This document shows, piece after piece, positions 52,658-60,646 of a DNA stretch of 64,000 nucleotides. Made by a program: the position numbers and the translations under genes. Source of the DNA: DAIDKA01 sp035503515 (lineage in GTDB: Bacteria; Pseudomonadota; Gammaproteobacteria; Steroidobacterales; Steroidobacteraceae); contig DATJTJ010000046.1 in NCBI GenBank assembly GCA_035503515.1, forward strand, positions 1 through 64,000. The letters are read 5' to 3'. Each line of letters starts with the position of its first letter. Positions within the stretch are counted from its first letter, which is position 1. The notes beneath the pieces were generated by a model. That model saw only the letters and a list, made by a program, of their open reading frames with translations. It did not search any database and was not told the origin of the DNA.

Positions 52658-53746
52658 CTAAGCGCCTCTCACGCTACCCTGTTCCACGTGGAACATTCGA
52701 TCCGGAGGCCCAAAGGGCTGCGGACCGGCCGTCAGCGAGGTGAGCACTAACTGGCAACCCAGCGGCTTCACCTGATCGATGAACCGGCGAAGGCGATCGG
52801 AATCCAGCTCCGCTGCCGGATCGTCCAGCAACAGCGTGGGAGGCTCGGGAAGGATGGCGGCCAGCATCCTCAGCTGCGCGAGGATCAACGATACGGCGAC
52901 GAGTTTCTGCTGTCCCCGGGACAGTGTATCTCGCGCGAGCCTGCCCTCGAGCTTCAACACCACATCGCCCCGGTGGGGACCCGCCTGCGTACTGCCGCGG
53001 GCGAGATCGCGCTCCCGACCCTGGCGTAGCGTCTCGCTGAAGGGGACATCCCGGGCCCATCCCTGGAAATAGCCCAACTCCACGTTCAGCCCTGCGAGGG
53101 CGACGACCGTCTCCTGCCAATAGGGTCGCAACTGGTCGAGCATCCGGCGCCGCGACAGCGCCAGCTTCTCGCCCCACTGCACGAGTTCCTGATCCCAGGC
53201 GTCCAGCGGCGTGCCATCGGTCCCTCCCGGGCCAAGCTGTTTGAGGGCCGCGTTCCGCTGCTTCAGCGTCCGGGTGTAGGCCGCCCAGACGTCCACGAAA
53301 TCATGTTCCACGTGGAACGTCCCCCAGTCCATCCATCGTCGCCGACGAAATGCGCTGTCCTCGACCAGCTTGTGCACGCCCGGGTCGATGACCTGGACGG
53401 GAAGGGCCGTGGAAAGTTCAGCGAGGGTTCGGACGAACTGGCCCTGGATCTTGGCAACGGTCGGCTCCCCGCGAATCACCTGGACGCCCAGTCCCATGGG
53501 ATTGGCGAGGGATTCCGGTGGCAGGGTTCGGCCGAAGACCACCAGGCGCGACTGCCCATGGGTGATCAGCCGTTCGGTGTTGCGGGTGCGGAAGGATCGG
53601 CCCCGTCCCAGCAGGAAGATGGCTTCGAGGAGGGAAGTCTTCCCGGAGCCATTGGCCCCGACGATCAGATTGCGTCCGGGATGAAGTTCGAGCTCTGCGT
53701 GGCGCAGTGAGCGCAGGTTCCCCACGGTCAGCAGTCCCAGGGTCAC
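52658..53746 (-). CDS. recF: DNA replication/repair protein RecF
   Basis: SMC-like ATPase that loads RecA onto gapped DNA. 362 residues from a GTG start: Walker A GANGSGKTS (residues 30-38), ABC signature LSRGQQK and Walker B LLLDDPAAELD. Two in-frame FHVE tetrapeptides (in GTFHVEHDF and RMFHVEQGS) are encoded by parS-type palindromes, so the gene carries chromosome-segregation sites in its coding sequence. Ends with an extra tail GSVRGA. Confidence 0.95.
   Translation of the reverse strand: MTLGLLTVGNLRSLRHAELELHPGRNLIVGANGSGKTSLLEAIFLLGRGRSFRTRNTERLITHGQSRLVVFGRTLPPESLANPMGLGVQVIRGEPTVAKIQGQFVRTLAELSTALPVQVIDPGVHKLVEDSAFRRRRWMDWGTFHVEHDFVDVWAAYTRTLKQRNAALKQLGPGGTDGTPLDAWDQELVQWGEKLALSRRRMLDQLRPYWQETVVALAGLNVELGYFQGWARDVPFSETLRQGRERDLARGSTQAGPHRGDVVLKLEGRLARDTLSRGQQKLVAVSLILAQLRMLAAILPEPPTLLLDDPAAELDSDRLRRFIDQVKPLGCQLVLTSLTAGPQPFGPPDRMFHVEQGSVRGA
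52680..52695. promoter_or_regulatory. parS site 1 (ParB binding), inside recF
   Basis: TGTTCCACGTGGAACA, a perfect 16-bp palindrome equal to the chromosomal parS consensus of proteobacteria. It encodes Phe-His-Val-Glu near the RecF C-terminus. Confidence 0.9.
53304..53319. promoter_or_regulatory. parS site 2, inside recF
   Basis: TGTTCCACGTGGAACG, one base from the perfect palindrome. Encodes Phe-His-Val-Glu in the middle of RecF, in the same codon phase as site 1. Confidence 0.85.
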
Positions 53747-53782
53747 GGACCACTCCGCAGAGCACTCGCCGGCAGGACGCGA

Positions 53783-53798
53783 TGTTCCACGTGGAACA
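53783..53798. promoter_or_regulatory. parS site 3, recF-dnaN spacer
   Basis: TGTTCCACGTGGAACA, perfect, in the 67-base gap between recF and dnaN. A half-site (CACGTGGAAC) overlaps it on the right, ending near 53806. Confidence 0.9.
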
Positions 53799-53813
53799 CG
53801 TGGAACGTCCTCC

Positions 53814-54911
53814 TCATAGGCGCATCGGCATCACGACGTACTTGGTGTCCTGGGTTTCTGGACCCCGGACCAGGCAGCTGCTGGCGGCATCGGACAAGCC
53901 GATTTCAACGGTTCCGCCGTCCAGCGCGCCGAGGGCATCGAGCAGGTAATTCACGTTGAAGCCGATTTCGAGGTCTTCTCCCTGGTATTGGACCTCGACC
54001 TGATCTTCCGCTTCTTCCTGCTCCGGGTTGTGGGCCTGGACCGTCAGCAGGCCGGCCTTCAGCGTCAAGCGGATCCCACGGTATTTTTCGTTCGACAGGA
54101 TGGCCGTGCGCTGGAATGCCTGGCGGAGGGAGTCGCGGTCGGCCTGGATCTTCTTGGTCGGATGGGCCGGCACCACGCGGCCGTACTCCGGGAAACGGCC
54201 GTCGATCAGCTTTGAAGTCAATCGAATTTCGCCGATCTGGACGCGAACGTGATTGGTTCCGATGGCAAGTTCGACATTGCCGTCACCGCTCAGGATGCGC
54301 TGGAGTTCCAGGACCCCCTTGCGCGGCACGATCACCTGCTGGGCCGTCCGGGCAATGGCCGGCAGTTGCGCCTCGCACAGCGCCAGGCGATGGCCATCGG
54401 TGGCAACCGCCCGCAGCGTCTTGCCTTCGATCTCCAGCAACATGCCGTTCAGGTAGTACCGGACATCCTGCTGGGCCATGGCGAAGTGGGTCTTGTCGAT
54501 GAGCTTGCGCAGGTCAGCCTGGGCGAGGGTCAGGCTCTGCTGGGCGTTGATGTCATCGACCACCGGGAACTCCGAGGCCGGCAGGCTCGAGAGCGCGAAC
54601 CGGCTGCGGCCGGCGCGGATGTTCACCCGGTCACCTTCGGCACTCAGGGTCACCGCGGTCTTCTCGGGCAGGGCCCGGAAGATATCCAGGAGCTTGCGCC
54701 CCGGGATGGTCACGTCCCCGGTCTGCTGTCCCGCCACCTGCCGGGAGGCCACCAGTTCGACTTCGAGGTCCGAGCCCGTCACGCTCAGCCGGTCCTCGCG
54801 TACCGAAAGCAGTACGTTCGCGAGGATGGGCATGGTCTGCCGGCGTTCGACCACGCCGATGACGCTTTGCAGCGGGGTCAGGAAATCTTCACGTGCAGCG
54901 GTGAGCTTCAT
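53814..54911 (-). CDS. dnaN: DNA polymerase III beta sliding clamp
   Basis: 365 residues, three repeated clamp domains, dimer encircling DNA as the processivity factor. N-terminus MKLTAAREDFLTPLQSVIGVVERR; later TDGHRLALCEAQLP and the C-terminal YVVMPMRL that forms the binding pocket edge. Located between the parS-bearing spacer and the oriC candidate, downstream of dnaA as usual. Confidence 0.98.
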   Translation of the reverse strand: MKLTAAREDFLTPLQSVIGVVERRQTMPILANVLLSVREDRLSVTGSDLEVELVASRQVAGQQTGDVTIPGRKLLDIFRALPEKTAVTLSAEGDRVNIRAGRSRFALSSLPASEFPVVDDINAQQSLTLAQADLRKLIDKTHFAMAQQDVRYYLNGMLLEIEGKTLRAVATDGHRLALCEAQLPAIARTAQQVIVPRKGVLELQRILSGDGNVELAIGTNHVRVQIGEIRLTSKLIDGRFPEYGRVVPAHPTKKIQADRDSLRQAFQRTAILSNEKYRGIRLTLKAGLLTVQAHNPEQEEAEDQVEVQYQGEDLEIGFNVNYLLDALGALDGGTVEIGLSDAASSCLVRGPETQDTKYVVMPMRL

Positions 54912-54966
54912 GGCGTCTCTTAACTCTTAAGTCTTGAAAGAAGATTGTAGAAGAAGCTACAGGGCC

Positions 54967-54975
54967 TGTGGATAC
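54967..54975 (-). promoter_or_regulatory. DnaA box-like site
   Basis: GTATCCACA on the minus strand, one mismatch to TTATCCACA, in the dnaA-dnaN spacer. Confidence 0.55.
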
Positions 54976-55075
54976 CGGGATAACTTCGGACGGGGCCATC
55001 TGCATCATGACCTTGCGGTCGTTCCGCGTCACCGGGTAAGTACGCCTGGGTCCTGTCCATTGCCTGTGGGCCCAT

Positions 55076-55084
55076 TGTGCATAA
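55076..55084 (-). promoter_or_regulatory. DnaA box-like site
   Basis: TTATGCACA on the minus strand, fits the relaxed consensus TTWTNCACA. Confidence 0.6.
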
Positions 55085-55119
55085 CTTGTAGCATCAATTT
55101 TGTCCCCAGGCTCTCCACA

Positions 55120-56460
55120 TCATCCGGTCAGGGTTCTCAACAGGTTTGAGTAGTCCTCGCTCACCCGATGCTCGCTCGCGCGCAGCTCGCCGATTTTCGC
55201 GCAGGCATGCAGCACGGTCGTGTGGTCGCGGCCACCGAACGCATCGCCGATCTCGGGAAGACTGTGCGTGGTGAGTTCGCGCGCCAGCGCCATCGCCACC
55301 TGCCGCGGACGTGCGATCGAGCGGTTGCGGCGCTTGGACAGCAGGTCTGCGACGCGCACCTTGTAGTAGTCGGCGACGGTGCGCTGGATGTTCTCGATGG
55401 TGACGAGTTTTGCCTGCAATTGCAGCAGATCGCGCAACGCCTCCTTCGCGAAGTCGAGCGTGATCGGCTGGCCCGTGAAGCGCGAATTGGCGATCACCCG
55501 GCGCAGCGCGCCCTCGAGCTCGCGGATGTTCGAGCGGATGCGCTTGGCCACGAAGAACGCCACTTCCTCGGGCAGCGTCACGCCGACCGCCTGCGCCTTG
55601 GTCATGAGGATGGCGACGCAGGTCTCCAGCTCCGGCGGTTCGATCGCGACCGTCAGGCCCCATCCGAAGCGCGATTTCAGCCGCTCCTCCAGACCGCTCA
55701 CTTCCTTCGGGTAGCGGTCGCAGGTGAGGATCACCTGGCGCTGTCCCTCGAGCAGCTCGTTGAAGGTGTGGAAGAACTCCTCCTGCGAGCGGTCCTTGTT
55801 GGCGAAGAACTGGATGTCATCGATGAGCAGCGCATCGAGCGAGCGGTACGCGGCCTTGAAGTCGTTCATGGTGTTGTGCTGCAGGGCCCGCACCATGTCG
55901 CCGACGAACCGCTCCGAGTGCACGTACGCCACCCGCGCCTCGCCGTTGCGCTCCTTCATCAGATGCCCGACCGCGTGCATCAGGTGGGTCTTGCCGAGCC
56001 CCACGCCGCCGTACAGGAACAGCGGGTTGTAGGCCCTGCCGGGGTTCTCCCCGACCTGCTGCGCGGCCGCCCGCGCCAGCTGGTTGCTCTTGCCCTCGAC
56101 GAAGCTCTTGAAGTCGTAATCCGGGTTCAGCCGTGCTCCGACCACGAGTCCTTCGACACGCCGCGCCGCCGGGGCCGCGGCCGCCGGAGCCGCGTTCGCG
56201 GCGGGCACTTCGGGACGCGCCCGCGAGCCGATTTCCACGGTGATGATGGGCGCGCCACCGGCGCTCGCCCCGCGCAGTACCTCGCCGATCCGCCGCAGCA
56301 GGTTGTTGTTCACCCAGTCGACGACGAAGCGGTTGGGTGCCAGCAGCTTCAGGACACCCTCGCCCTCGATGGCCTGCAGCGGGCGCACCCAGGTGTTGAA
56401 CTCTTGTTCCGCCAGCTCCGCTTCCAGCGTCGATATGCAAATGGACCACAAAGACGCCAC
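55120..56460 (-). CDS. dnaA: Chromosomal replication initiator DnaA
   Basis: 446 residues from a GTG start (VASLWSICISTLEAEL, matching the DnaA N-terminal domain). AAA+ domain: NPLFLYGGVGLGKTHL (Walker A), LLIDDIQFFANKDRSQEEF (Walker B), and the C-terminal DNA-binding domain with the DnaA signature GGRDHTTVLHAC. The linker (residues about 80-105) is Ala/Pro-rich. It assembles on DnaA boxes at oriC. First of the dnaA-dnaN-recF-gyrB series, divergent from rpmH by 148 bases. Confidence 0.98.
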   Translation of the reverse strand: MASLWSICISTLEAELAEQEFNTWVRPLQAIEGEGVLKLLAPNRFVVDWVNNNLLRRIGEVLRGASAGGAPIITVEIGSRARPEVPAANAAPAAAAPAARRVEGLVVGARLNPDYDFKSFVEGKSNQLARAAAQQVGENPGRAYNPLFLYGGVGLGKTHLMHAVGHLMKERNGEARVAYVHSERFVGDMVRALQHNTMNDFKAAYRSLDALLIDDIQFFANKDRSQEEFFHTFNELLEGQRQVILTCDRYPKEVSGLEERLKSRFGWGLTVAIEPPELETCVAILMTKAQAVGVTLPEEVAFFVAKRIRSNIRELEGALRRVIANSRFTGQPITLDFAKEALRDLLQLQAKLVTIENIQRTVADYYKVRVADLLSKRRNRSIARPRQVAMALARELTTHSLPEIGDAFGGRDHTTVLHACAKIGELRASEHRVSEDYSNLLRTLTG

Positions 56461-56551
56461 TGACTTACCTACTCCCCCTGACCTGCGCCCGAACTTGGAA
56501 GAAAAAGAGGCGCAGTCTACCCCCAGATGACGGGATTACGTACTGGCTGTA

Positions 56552-56580
56552 TTGACACCCTCGAGCGCGGGACGTAGCCT
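56552..56580 (+). promoter_or_regulatory. Promoter of rpmH-rnpA-yidD-yidC
   Basis: TTGACA at 56552-56557, then a 17-base spacer, then TAGCCT at 56575-56580. It predicts a start near 56588, about 21 bases before rpmH. Confidence 0.6.
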
Positions 56581-56608
56581 TCCCGCCCCTCTTCGGAAGG
56601 CCCCAGAG

Positions 56609-56743
56609 ATGAAACGCACCTACCAGCCCAGCAAAGTACGCCGCGTGCGTACCCATGGGTTCCGCGCCCGCATGGCCACGGCCAATGGCCGGGCGGTCCT
56701 GAATCGGCGTCGCGCAAAAGGCCGCAAGAAGCTGATTCCGTAA
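56609..56743 (+). CDS. rpmH: 50S ribosomal protein L34
   Basis: 44 residues, MKRTYQPSKVRRVRTHGF and ...RRRAKGRKKLIP, the universal L34 pattern. First gene of the rpmH-rnpA-yidD-yidC-mnmE cluster, downstream of a clear -35/-10 pair. Start at 56609, the family N-terminus, rather than the upstream frame. Confidence 0.98.
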   Translation: MKRTYQPSKVRRVRTHGFRARMATANGRAVLNRRRAKGRKKLIP

Positions 56744-56758
56744 GGTCCTTACCTCTTC

Positions 56759-57142
56759 GTGGGCCCGGCCGATCGCGAGCGACTGAAATTTCCCGCCGCG
56801 CGGCGCCTGCGGCGCAAGTGGGAATTCGACCAGCTCTACGCCCGCGGCACGCGCCTCGGGAACAGCCACTTCGGCATCACGGTCCATCCCAACGCGTTGG
56901 GACTGGCCCGGCTCGGCCTAGCCGTCGCTTCGAAACCCTTCGGTGGCTCGGTGCCGCGCAACCGCATCCGGCGGCTGATCCGCGAATCCTTCAGACTGCG
57001 CCAGCACGAGCTGCCGGACGTGGACCTGGTGGTCAGCGCCCGGCCGCGGGCCCGGACCGCCTCGCCCGCCGAGCTGCGCGCGAGCCTCGATGGATTGTGG
57101 GATAAAGTCAAAGTCCAATGCGCGCCATCGTCCTCATCCTGA
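56759..57142 (+). CDS. rnpA: Ribonuclease P protein component
   Basis: 127 residues from a GTG start. RnpA binds the catalytic RNA to process tRNA 5' ends. The core has RRKWEFDQLYARG, RLGLAVASKPFGG and the signature SVPRNRIRRLIRESFR. The first 10 residues before KFPAARRLRR are unusual, so an internal start is possible. Overlaps yidD by 25 bases. Confidence 0.93.
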   Translation: MGPADRERLKFPAARRLRRKWEFDQLYARGTRLGNSHFGITVHPNALGLARLGLAVASKPFGGSVPRNRIRRLIRESFRLRQHELPDVDLVVSARPRARTASPAELRASLDGLWDKVKVQCAPSSSS

Positions 57143-57369
57143 TCCGCCTGTACCAGTGGACCCTGAGCCCCCTGCTCGGTCCCAAGTGTCGCTTTCATCC
57201 CTCATGCTCCCATTACGCCTTCGAGGCGATCCGCCGCTTCGGTATCCTCCGGGGCGGCTGGCTCACCCTGCGGCGCCTAGGGCGCTGCCACCCCTGGCAT
57301 CCGGGGGGCCTGGACCCGGTGCCGGTCGCCGGCTGTACGCACTCTCACGGTTCACATGACAACGACTAA
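57118..57369 (+). CDS. yidD: Membrane protein insertion efficiency factor YidD
   Basis: 83 residues with the family core YQWTLSPLLGPKCRFHPSCSHYAFEA and HPGGLDPVP (read in parts). A small amphipathic peripheral membrane protein that helps YidC. Overlaps rnpA (25 bases) and yidC (14 bases). Confidence 0.95.
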   Translation: MRAIVLILIRLYQWTLSPLLGPKCRFHPSCSHYAFEAIRRFGILRGGWLTLRRLGRCHPWHPGGLDPVPVAGCTHSHGSHDND

Positions 57370-59077
57370 CTATCCCCGCTACGCGCTCTGGATCATCCTC
57401 GGCGCAGCCCTGTGGCTGAACTACCAGACCTGGGTCAAGGACTACGCGGCCGTCGATGCGGCAGCGGGCGCCGCCGCGCATCAGGCCGCCGGTAATTTCG
57501 CGAACGAGGTTCCGCAGTCCGGCGCCAGTGCACCCGGCACCTCCGCCGCCGCCGCCGCCGCGGCCGTCGGCGCGGTCGCCACTGCACCGGCCGCTGCCGC
57601 CGGCACGCTGGCCGTCGCGCAGAATGTGGCGGCGGGACCGCAGGTGCACATCCGCACCGACGTGCTCGACCTCGACATCAGCCTCACCGGTGGCACCATC
57701 ATCCAGGCCGACCTGCTGCACTACCCCCGGGTCAAGGGCCAGACGCAGCCCGTGCGGCTGGAGAATCACGACAACCCCGAGGTCACCTACCTGCTGCAGG
57801 TGGCGATGACCGGACCTGCCGGAACGGACCGTCCGAACCAGCTCGCGACCTTCACCAGCCCGCAGAGCAGCTTCACGATGGCGGCCGGCCAGGGCGAGCT
57901 GCGCGTGCCGCTGCACTGGACGGACGGTCACGGCGTGGACGTCGTCAAGGAGTTCGTGTTCCACCGCGGCAGCTACACCATCGGCGTCACCCAGACGGTC
58001 GACAACCACAGCACGGCGCCCTGGCCGGTGGCGCCCTACGCGCAGATCCTGCGCGATGATCCGCCGATCCACACCTCGCTGTTCAGCGCCAACCCCGAGC
58101 GGTTCTCGACCCGCGGACCTGCGATCTGGGACGGCACCAAGTACCGCAAGCTCAAGATTTCCGACGACGACGACCGGCATCTGAACATCCCGGTGAAGAA
58201 CGGCTGGATCGCGGCCCTGCAGCACCAGTTCGTCACCGCCGTGGTGCCGCCGCCCGACGTCGACTACCGCTTCACGATGAACTCCCAGGGCAACGAGTAC
58301 GCCATCGCGGCGAGCGCCCCCACCACCGTGGTCGCCCCGGGCGCCACGCAGAGTTTCCCGCTGACCGTGTTCCTCGGGCCGAAGCTGCAGTCGCAGCTGG
58401 CCACGGCCGGTCCGAACCTGCAGCGCGCCACCGACTTCGGGCATCTGTTCATCATCGCCCAGCCCCTCTTCAGCGCCCTGAGCTGGGTGCACACGGTCAC
58501 CGGCAACTGGGGAGTGGCGATCCTCGTCGTCACCTGCCTGCTGAAGCTCATCTTCTATCCGCTGTCCGAGGCCAGCGGCAAGTCGATGGCCAAGATGCGC
58601 GCCCTGCAGCCGCGCATCAAGAACATCCAGGAACAGTACAAGGACGACAAGGAGAAGCTCGGCCGCGCGACCATGGAGCTGTACCAGCGCGAGAAGGTCA
58701 ACCCCGTCAGCGGTTGCCTGCCGATGCTGATCCAGATCCCGGTGTTCTTCGCCTTCTACTACGTGCTGGTCGAGAGCGTGGAGATGCGCCAGGCGCCCTT
58801 CGCGCTGTGGCTGCAGGACCTGTCCTCGCCCGATCCGTACTACATCCTGCCGGTGCTGATGGCGGGAGCGATGTTCCTGCAGCAGCGCATGGCCCCGAGT
58901 TCGCCGGACCCGATGCAGGCGAAGGTCATGATGTTCATGCCGCTGGCCATGTCGGTGCTGTTCGCGTTCCTGCCCTCGGGCCTGGTCCTGTACTACGTCA
59001 TGAACACCAGTCTCGGCGTGCTGCAGCAGTGGAACATCAACCGGCGCATCGCGGCCGCGGCGGCCCGCAAGAACTGA
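57356..59077 (+). CDS. yidC: Membrane protein insertase YidC
   Basis: 573 residues: an N-terminal membrane helix (YALWIILGAALWLNYQTW), an Ala-rich linker, a large periplasmic beta domain (about 80-350), and the conserved Oxa1/Alb3 core with NWGVAILVVTCLLKLIFYPLS, MQALQPRIK-type AKMRALQPRIK and LMPLAMSVLFAFLPSGLVLYY. Inserts membrane proteins with or without SecYEG. Overlaps yidD by 14 bases. Confidence 0.97.
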   Translation: MTTTNYPRYALWIILGAALWLNYQTWVKDYAAVDAAAGAAAHQAAGNFANEVPQSGASAPGTSAAAAAAAVGAVATAPAAAAGTLAVAQNVAAGPQVHIRTDVLDLDISLTGGTIIQADLLHYPRVKGQTQPVRLENHDNPEVTYLLQVAMTGPAGTDRPNQLATFTSPQSSFTMAAGQGELRVPLHWTDGHGVDVVKEFVFHRGSYTIGVTQTVDNHSTAPWPVAPYAQILRDDPPIHTSLFSANPERFSTRGPAIWDGTKYRKLKISDDDDRHLNIPVKNGWIAALQHQFVTAVVPPPDVDYRFTMNSQGNEYAIAASAPTTVVAPGATQSFPLTVFLGPKLQSQLATAGPNLQRATDFGHLFIIAQPLFSALSWVHTVTGNWGVAILVVTCLLKLIFYPLSEASGKSMAKMRALQPRIKNIQEQYKDDKEKLGRATMELYQREKVNPVSGCLPMLIQIPVFFAFYYVLVESVEMRQAPFALWLQDLSSPDPYYILPVLMAGAMFLQQRMAPSSPDPMQAKVMMFMPLAMSVLFAFLPSGLVLYYVMNTSLGVLQQWNINRRIAAAAARKN

Positions 59078-59108
59078 GCGCCGCCGTGTGCCAGCGTCCG
59101 CGAAGCCC

Positions 59109-60458
59109 ATGACCGACGCGGACACCATCGTCGCCGCGGCCACGCCCCCGGGCCGGGGCGGCGTCGGCATCGTGCGCCTCTCCGGCCCGGCCGCGCAGCG
59201 CGTGGCCACCGGCGTGCTCGGCACGCTGCCCCCGCCGCGCCGCGCCGTGTTCGCCGCCTTCCGCGATGCCGCCCACCAGAGCATCGACGCGGGCCTGGTG
59301 CTGTTCTTCCCCGCGCCGCACTCCTATACGGGCGAGGACGTGGTCGAACTGCACGGCCACGGCGGCCCGGTCATCCTCGAAACGCTGATCGCGCGCCTCG
59401 TGGAGCTCGGTGCCCGGCGCGCCCGGCCCGGCGAGTTCACGCAGCGGGCGTTCCTCAACGACAAGCTCGACCTGGCCCAGGCCGAGGCCGTGGCGGATCT
59501 GATCGATGCCGGCTCGCGCGAAGCGGCGCGCGCCGCCATGCGCTCCCTGCAGGGCGAGTTCTCCACCATGATCCAGGTGCTCACCGGCGCCGTGATCGAC
59601 CTGCGCGTGCACGTCGAGGCGGCCATCGATTTTCCCGAAGAGGAGATCGATTTCCTGGCCGATACGGCACTGCAGGAGCGGTTCGCCGCCGTGCGCCGGC
59701 ACTTCGAGGCCGTCACCCGCAGTGCCGGACAGGGCCGGCTGCTGCGCGACGGCATGACCGTGGTGCTCGCCGGCGCCCCGAATGCCGGCAAGTCGAGCCT
59801 GCTCAACCGCCTCGCCGGCTACGACGCCGCGATCGTCACGGCCGCACCCGGCACCACGCGCGACGTGCTGCGCGAGCGCATCCACGTCGATGGCATGCCG
59901 CTGCACATCCTGGATACCGCAGGGCTGCGCACCGCGCAGGATCCGATCGAGGCGGAAGGCATCCGCCGGGCCCAGGCGGAAATGGCCCGCGCCGACCGCG
60001 TCCTGTTCCTCGTGGACGGCGCCGCCGACCCGACGGCGCAGGCCTACCGCGACCTCGCCGCAACCCTGCCCGCGCAGGTGCCCGTGACGCTGGTCTTCAA
60101 CAAGATCGATCTCGCCGATGCCTGCGCCCTTGCACCGCCGCCCGGAGTGCCGCGCCTGGAGATTTCCGCGCGGACGGGCGATGGCGTGGAGGGGCTGCGC
60201 GCGCATCTCAAATCGAGCATGGGCTACCACAGCCTCGAGACCGGCAGCGTCTCCGCCCGCCAGCGCCACCTCGAAGCGCTCGCCCGGGCCCGCGCCGGCA
60301 TCGAGGAAGCGGCGCAGGTGCTTGCGGAAACCCGGGCCGGGGAGCTCGTGGCGCAGGAACTGCGCGCGGCGCAGCGGGCACTGGATGAGATCGGCGGCGA
60401 GTTCACCAACGAGGATCTGCTGGGCAGGATCTTCTCTAGCTTCTGCATCGGGAAATAG
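59109..60458 (+). CDS. mnmE: tRNA modification GTPase MnmE
   Basis: 449 residues. With MnmG it makes the 5-carboxymethylaminomethyl (or related) uridine modification at tRNA U34. N-terminal folate-binding part (DTIVAAATPPGRGGVGIVRLSG), YTGEDVVELHGHGG, then the inserted G domain with GAPNAGKSS (G1), PGTTRD, DTAGLR and NKID, and the C-terminal FCIGK. The ATG at 59109 is the family N-terminus; GTG at 59088 is an unlikely alternative. mnmG, the usual next gene, is absent because an integrated element starts at this gene's 3' end. Confidence 0.97.
   Translation: MTDADTIVAAATPPGRGGVGIVRLSGPAAQRVATGVLGTLPPPRRAVFAAFRDAAHQSIDAGLVLFFPAPHSYTGEDVVELHGHGGPVILETLIARLVELGARRARPGEFTQRAFLNDKLDLAQAEAVADLIDAGSREAARAAMRSLQGEFSTMIQVLTGAVIDLRVHVEAAIDFPEEEIDFLADTALQERFAAVRRHFEAVTRSAGQGRLLRDGMTVVLAGAPNAGKSSLLNRLAGYDAAIVTAAPGTTRDVLRERIHVDGMPLHILDTAGLRTAQDPIEAEGIRRAQAEMARADRVLFLVDGAADPTAQAYRDLAATLPAQVPVTLVFNKIDLADACALAPPPGVPRLEISARTGDGVEGLRAHLKSSMGYHSLETGSVSARQRHLEALARARAGIEEAAQVLAETRAGELVAQELRAAQRALDEIGGEFTNEDLLGRIFSSFCIGK
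60441..60458 (+). other. Putative attachment site (attL) at the 3' end of mnmE
   Basis: TTCTGCATCGGGAAATAG encodes the terminal FCIGK-stop of MnmE. The corresponding 18 bases of mnmE (trmE/thdF) are the known attB of SGI1-type islands, and a tyrosine recombinase gene begins 189 bases downstream. The partner attR should lie beyond the right edge. Confidence 0.65.
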
Positions 60459-60460
60459 CG

Positions 60461-60488
60461 GGACGTCCGGGGATGTCCACGGACATCC
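60461..60488. repeat. Three GGAYRTCC repeats at exact 10-bp spacing
   Basis: GGACGTCC (60461), GGATGTCC (60471) and GGACATCC (60481). The last two form a palindrome. One copy per helical turn next to the attachment site suits recombinase or excisionase arm binding (inference). Confidence 0.5.
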
Positions 60489-60581
60489 AGTACGCCCGCG
60501 GAAAACACTAAGTTTTGCGGTGTTTTAGTCCATTACAGTCGATTGCCCTCCAGGGGGAGCCTTGTTAATGTGCCCCCACAG

Positions 60582-60621
60582 GTGCCCCACGAAACACCTT
60601 CGTCGGGTGTTCGTGGGGCAC
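60582..60621 (+). repeat. Long inverted repeat upstream of the integrase gene
   Basis: GTGCCCCACGAAACACC faces GGTGTTCGTGGGGCAC, 16 paired positions with a one-base bulge and a short TTCGTCG-type loop. It ends 14 bases before the integrase ribosome-binding site. It could stop mnmE transcripts, control int translation or serve as a recombination site. Confidence 0.6.
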
Positions 60622-60646
60622 GGACGGTTTTCACGGAGGGGCACAC

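Larger units (their letters stand above)
54912..55119. other. dnaA-dnaN spacer, oriC candidate
   Basis: 208 bases. DnaA-box-like sequences: GTATCCACA (54967-54975, minus) and TTATGCACA (55076-55084, minus), each one base from TTATCCACA, plus weaker TTGTCCCCA (55100) and CTCTCCACA (55111). An AT-rich stretch (54912-54960: TCTTAACTCTTAAGTCTTG...) could be the unwinding element. Replication proteins flank it, and rpmH-side genes diverge. Whether this is the only origin region cannot be shown from sequence alone. Confidence 0.55.

Noticed and set aside
56461..56608. rpmH-dnaA spacer as oriC
   Set aside because: Only 148 bases and no TTATCCACA-like site seen; the dnaA-dnaN spacer is better.
60502..60526. 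AAAACAC/GTGTTTT hairpin as the mnmE terminator
   Set aside because: The stem is only 7 bp, mostly AT, and no clear T-run follows; the larger repeat at 60582 is the better candidate.
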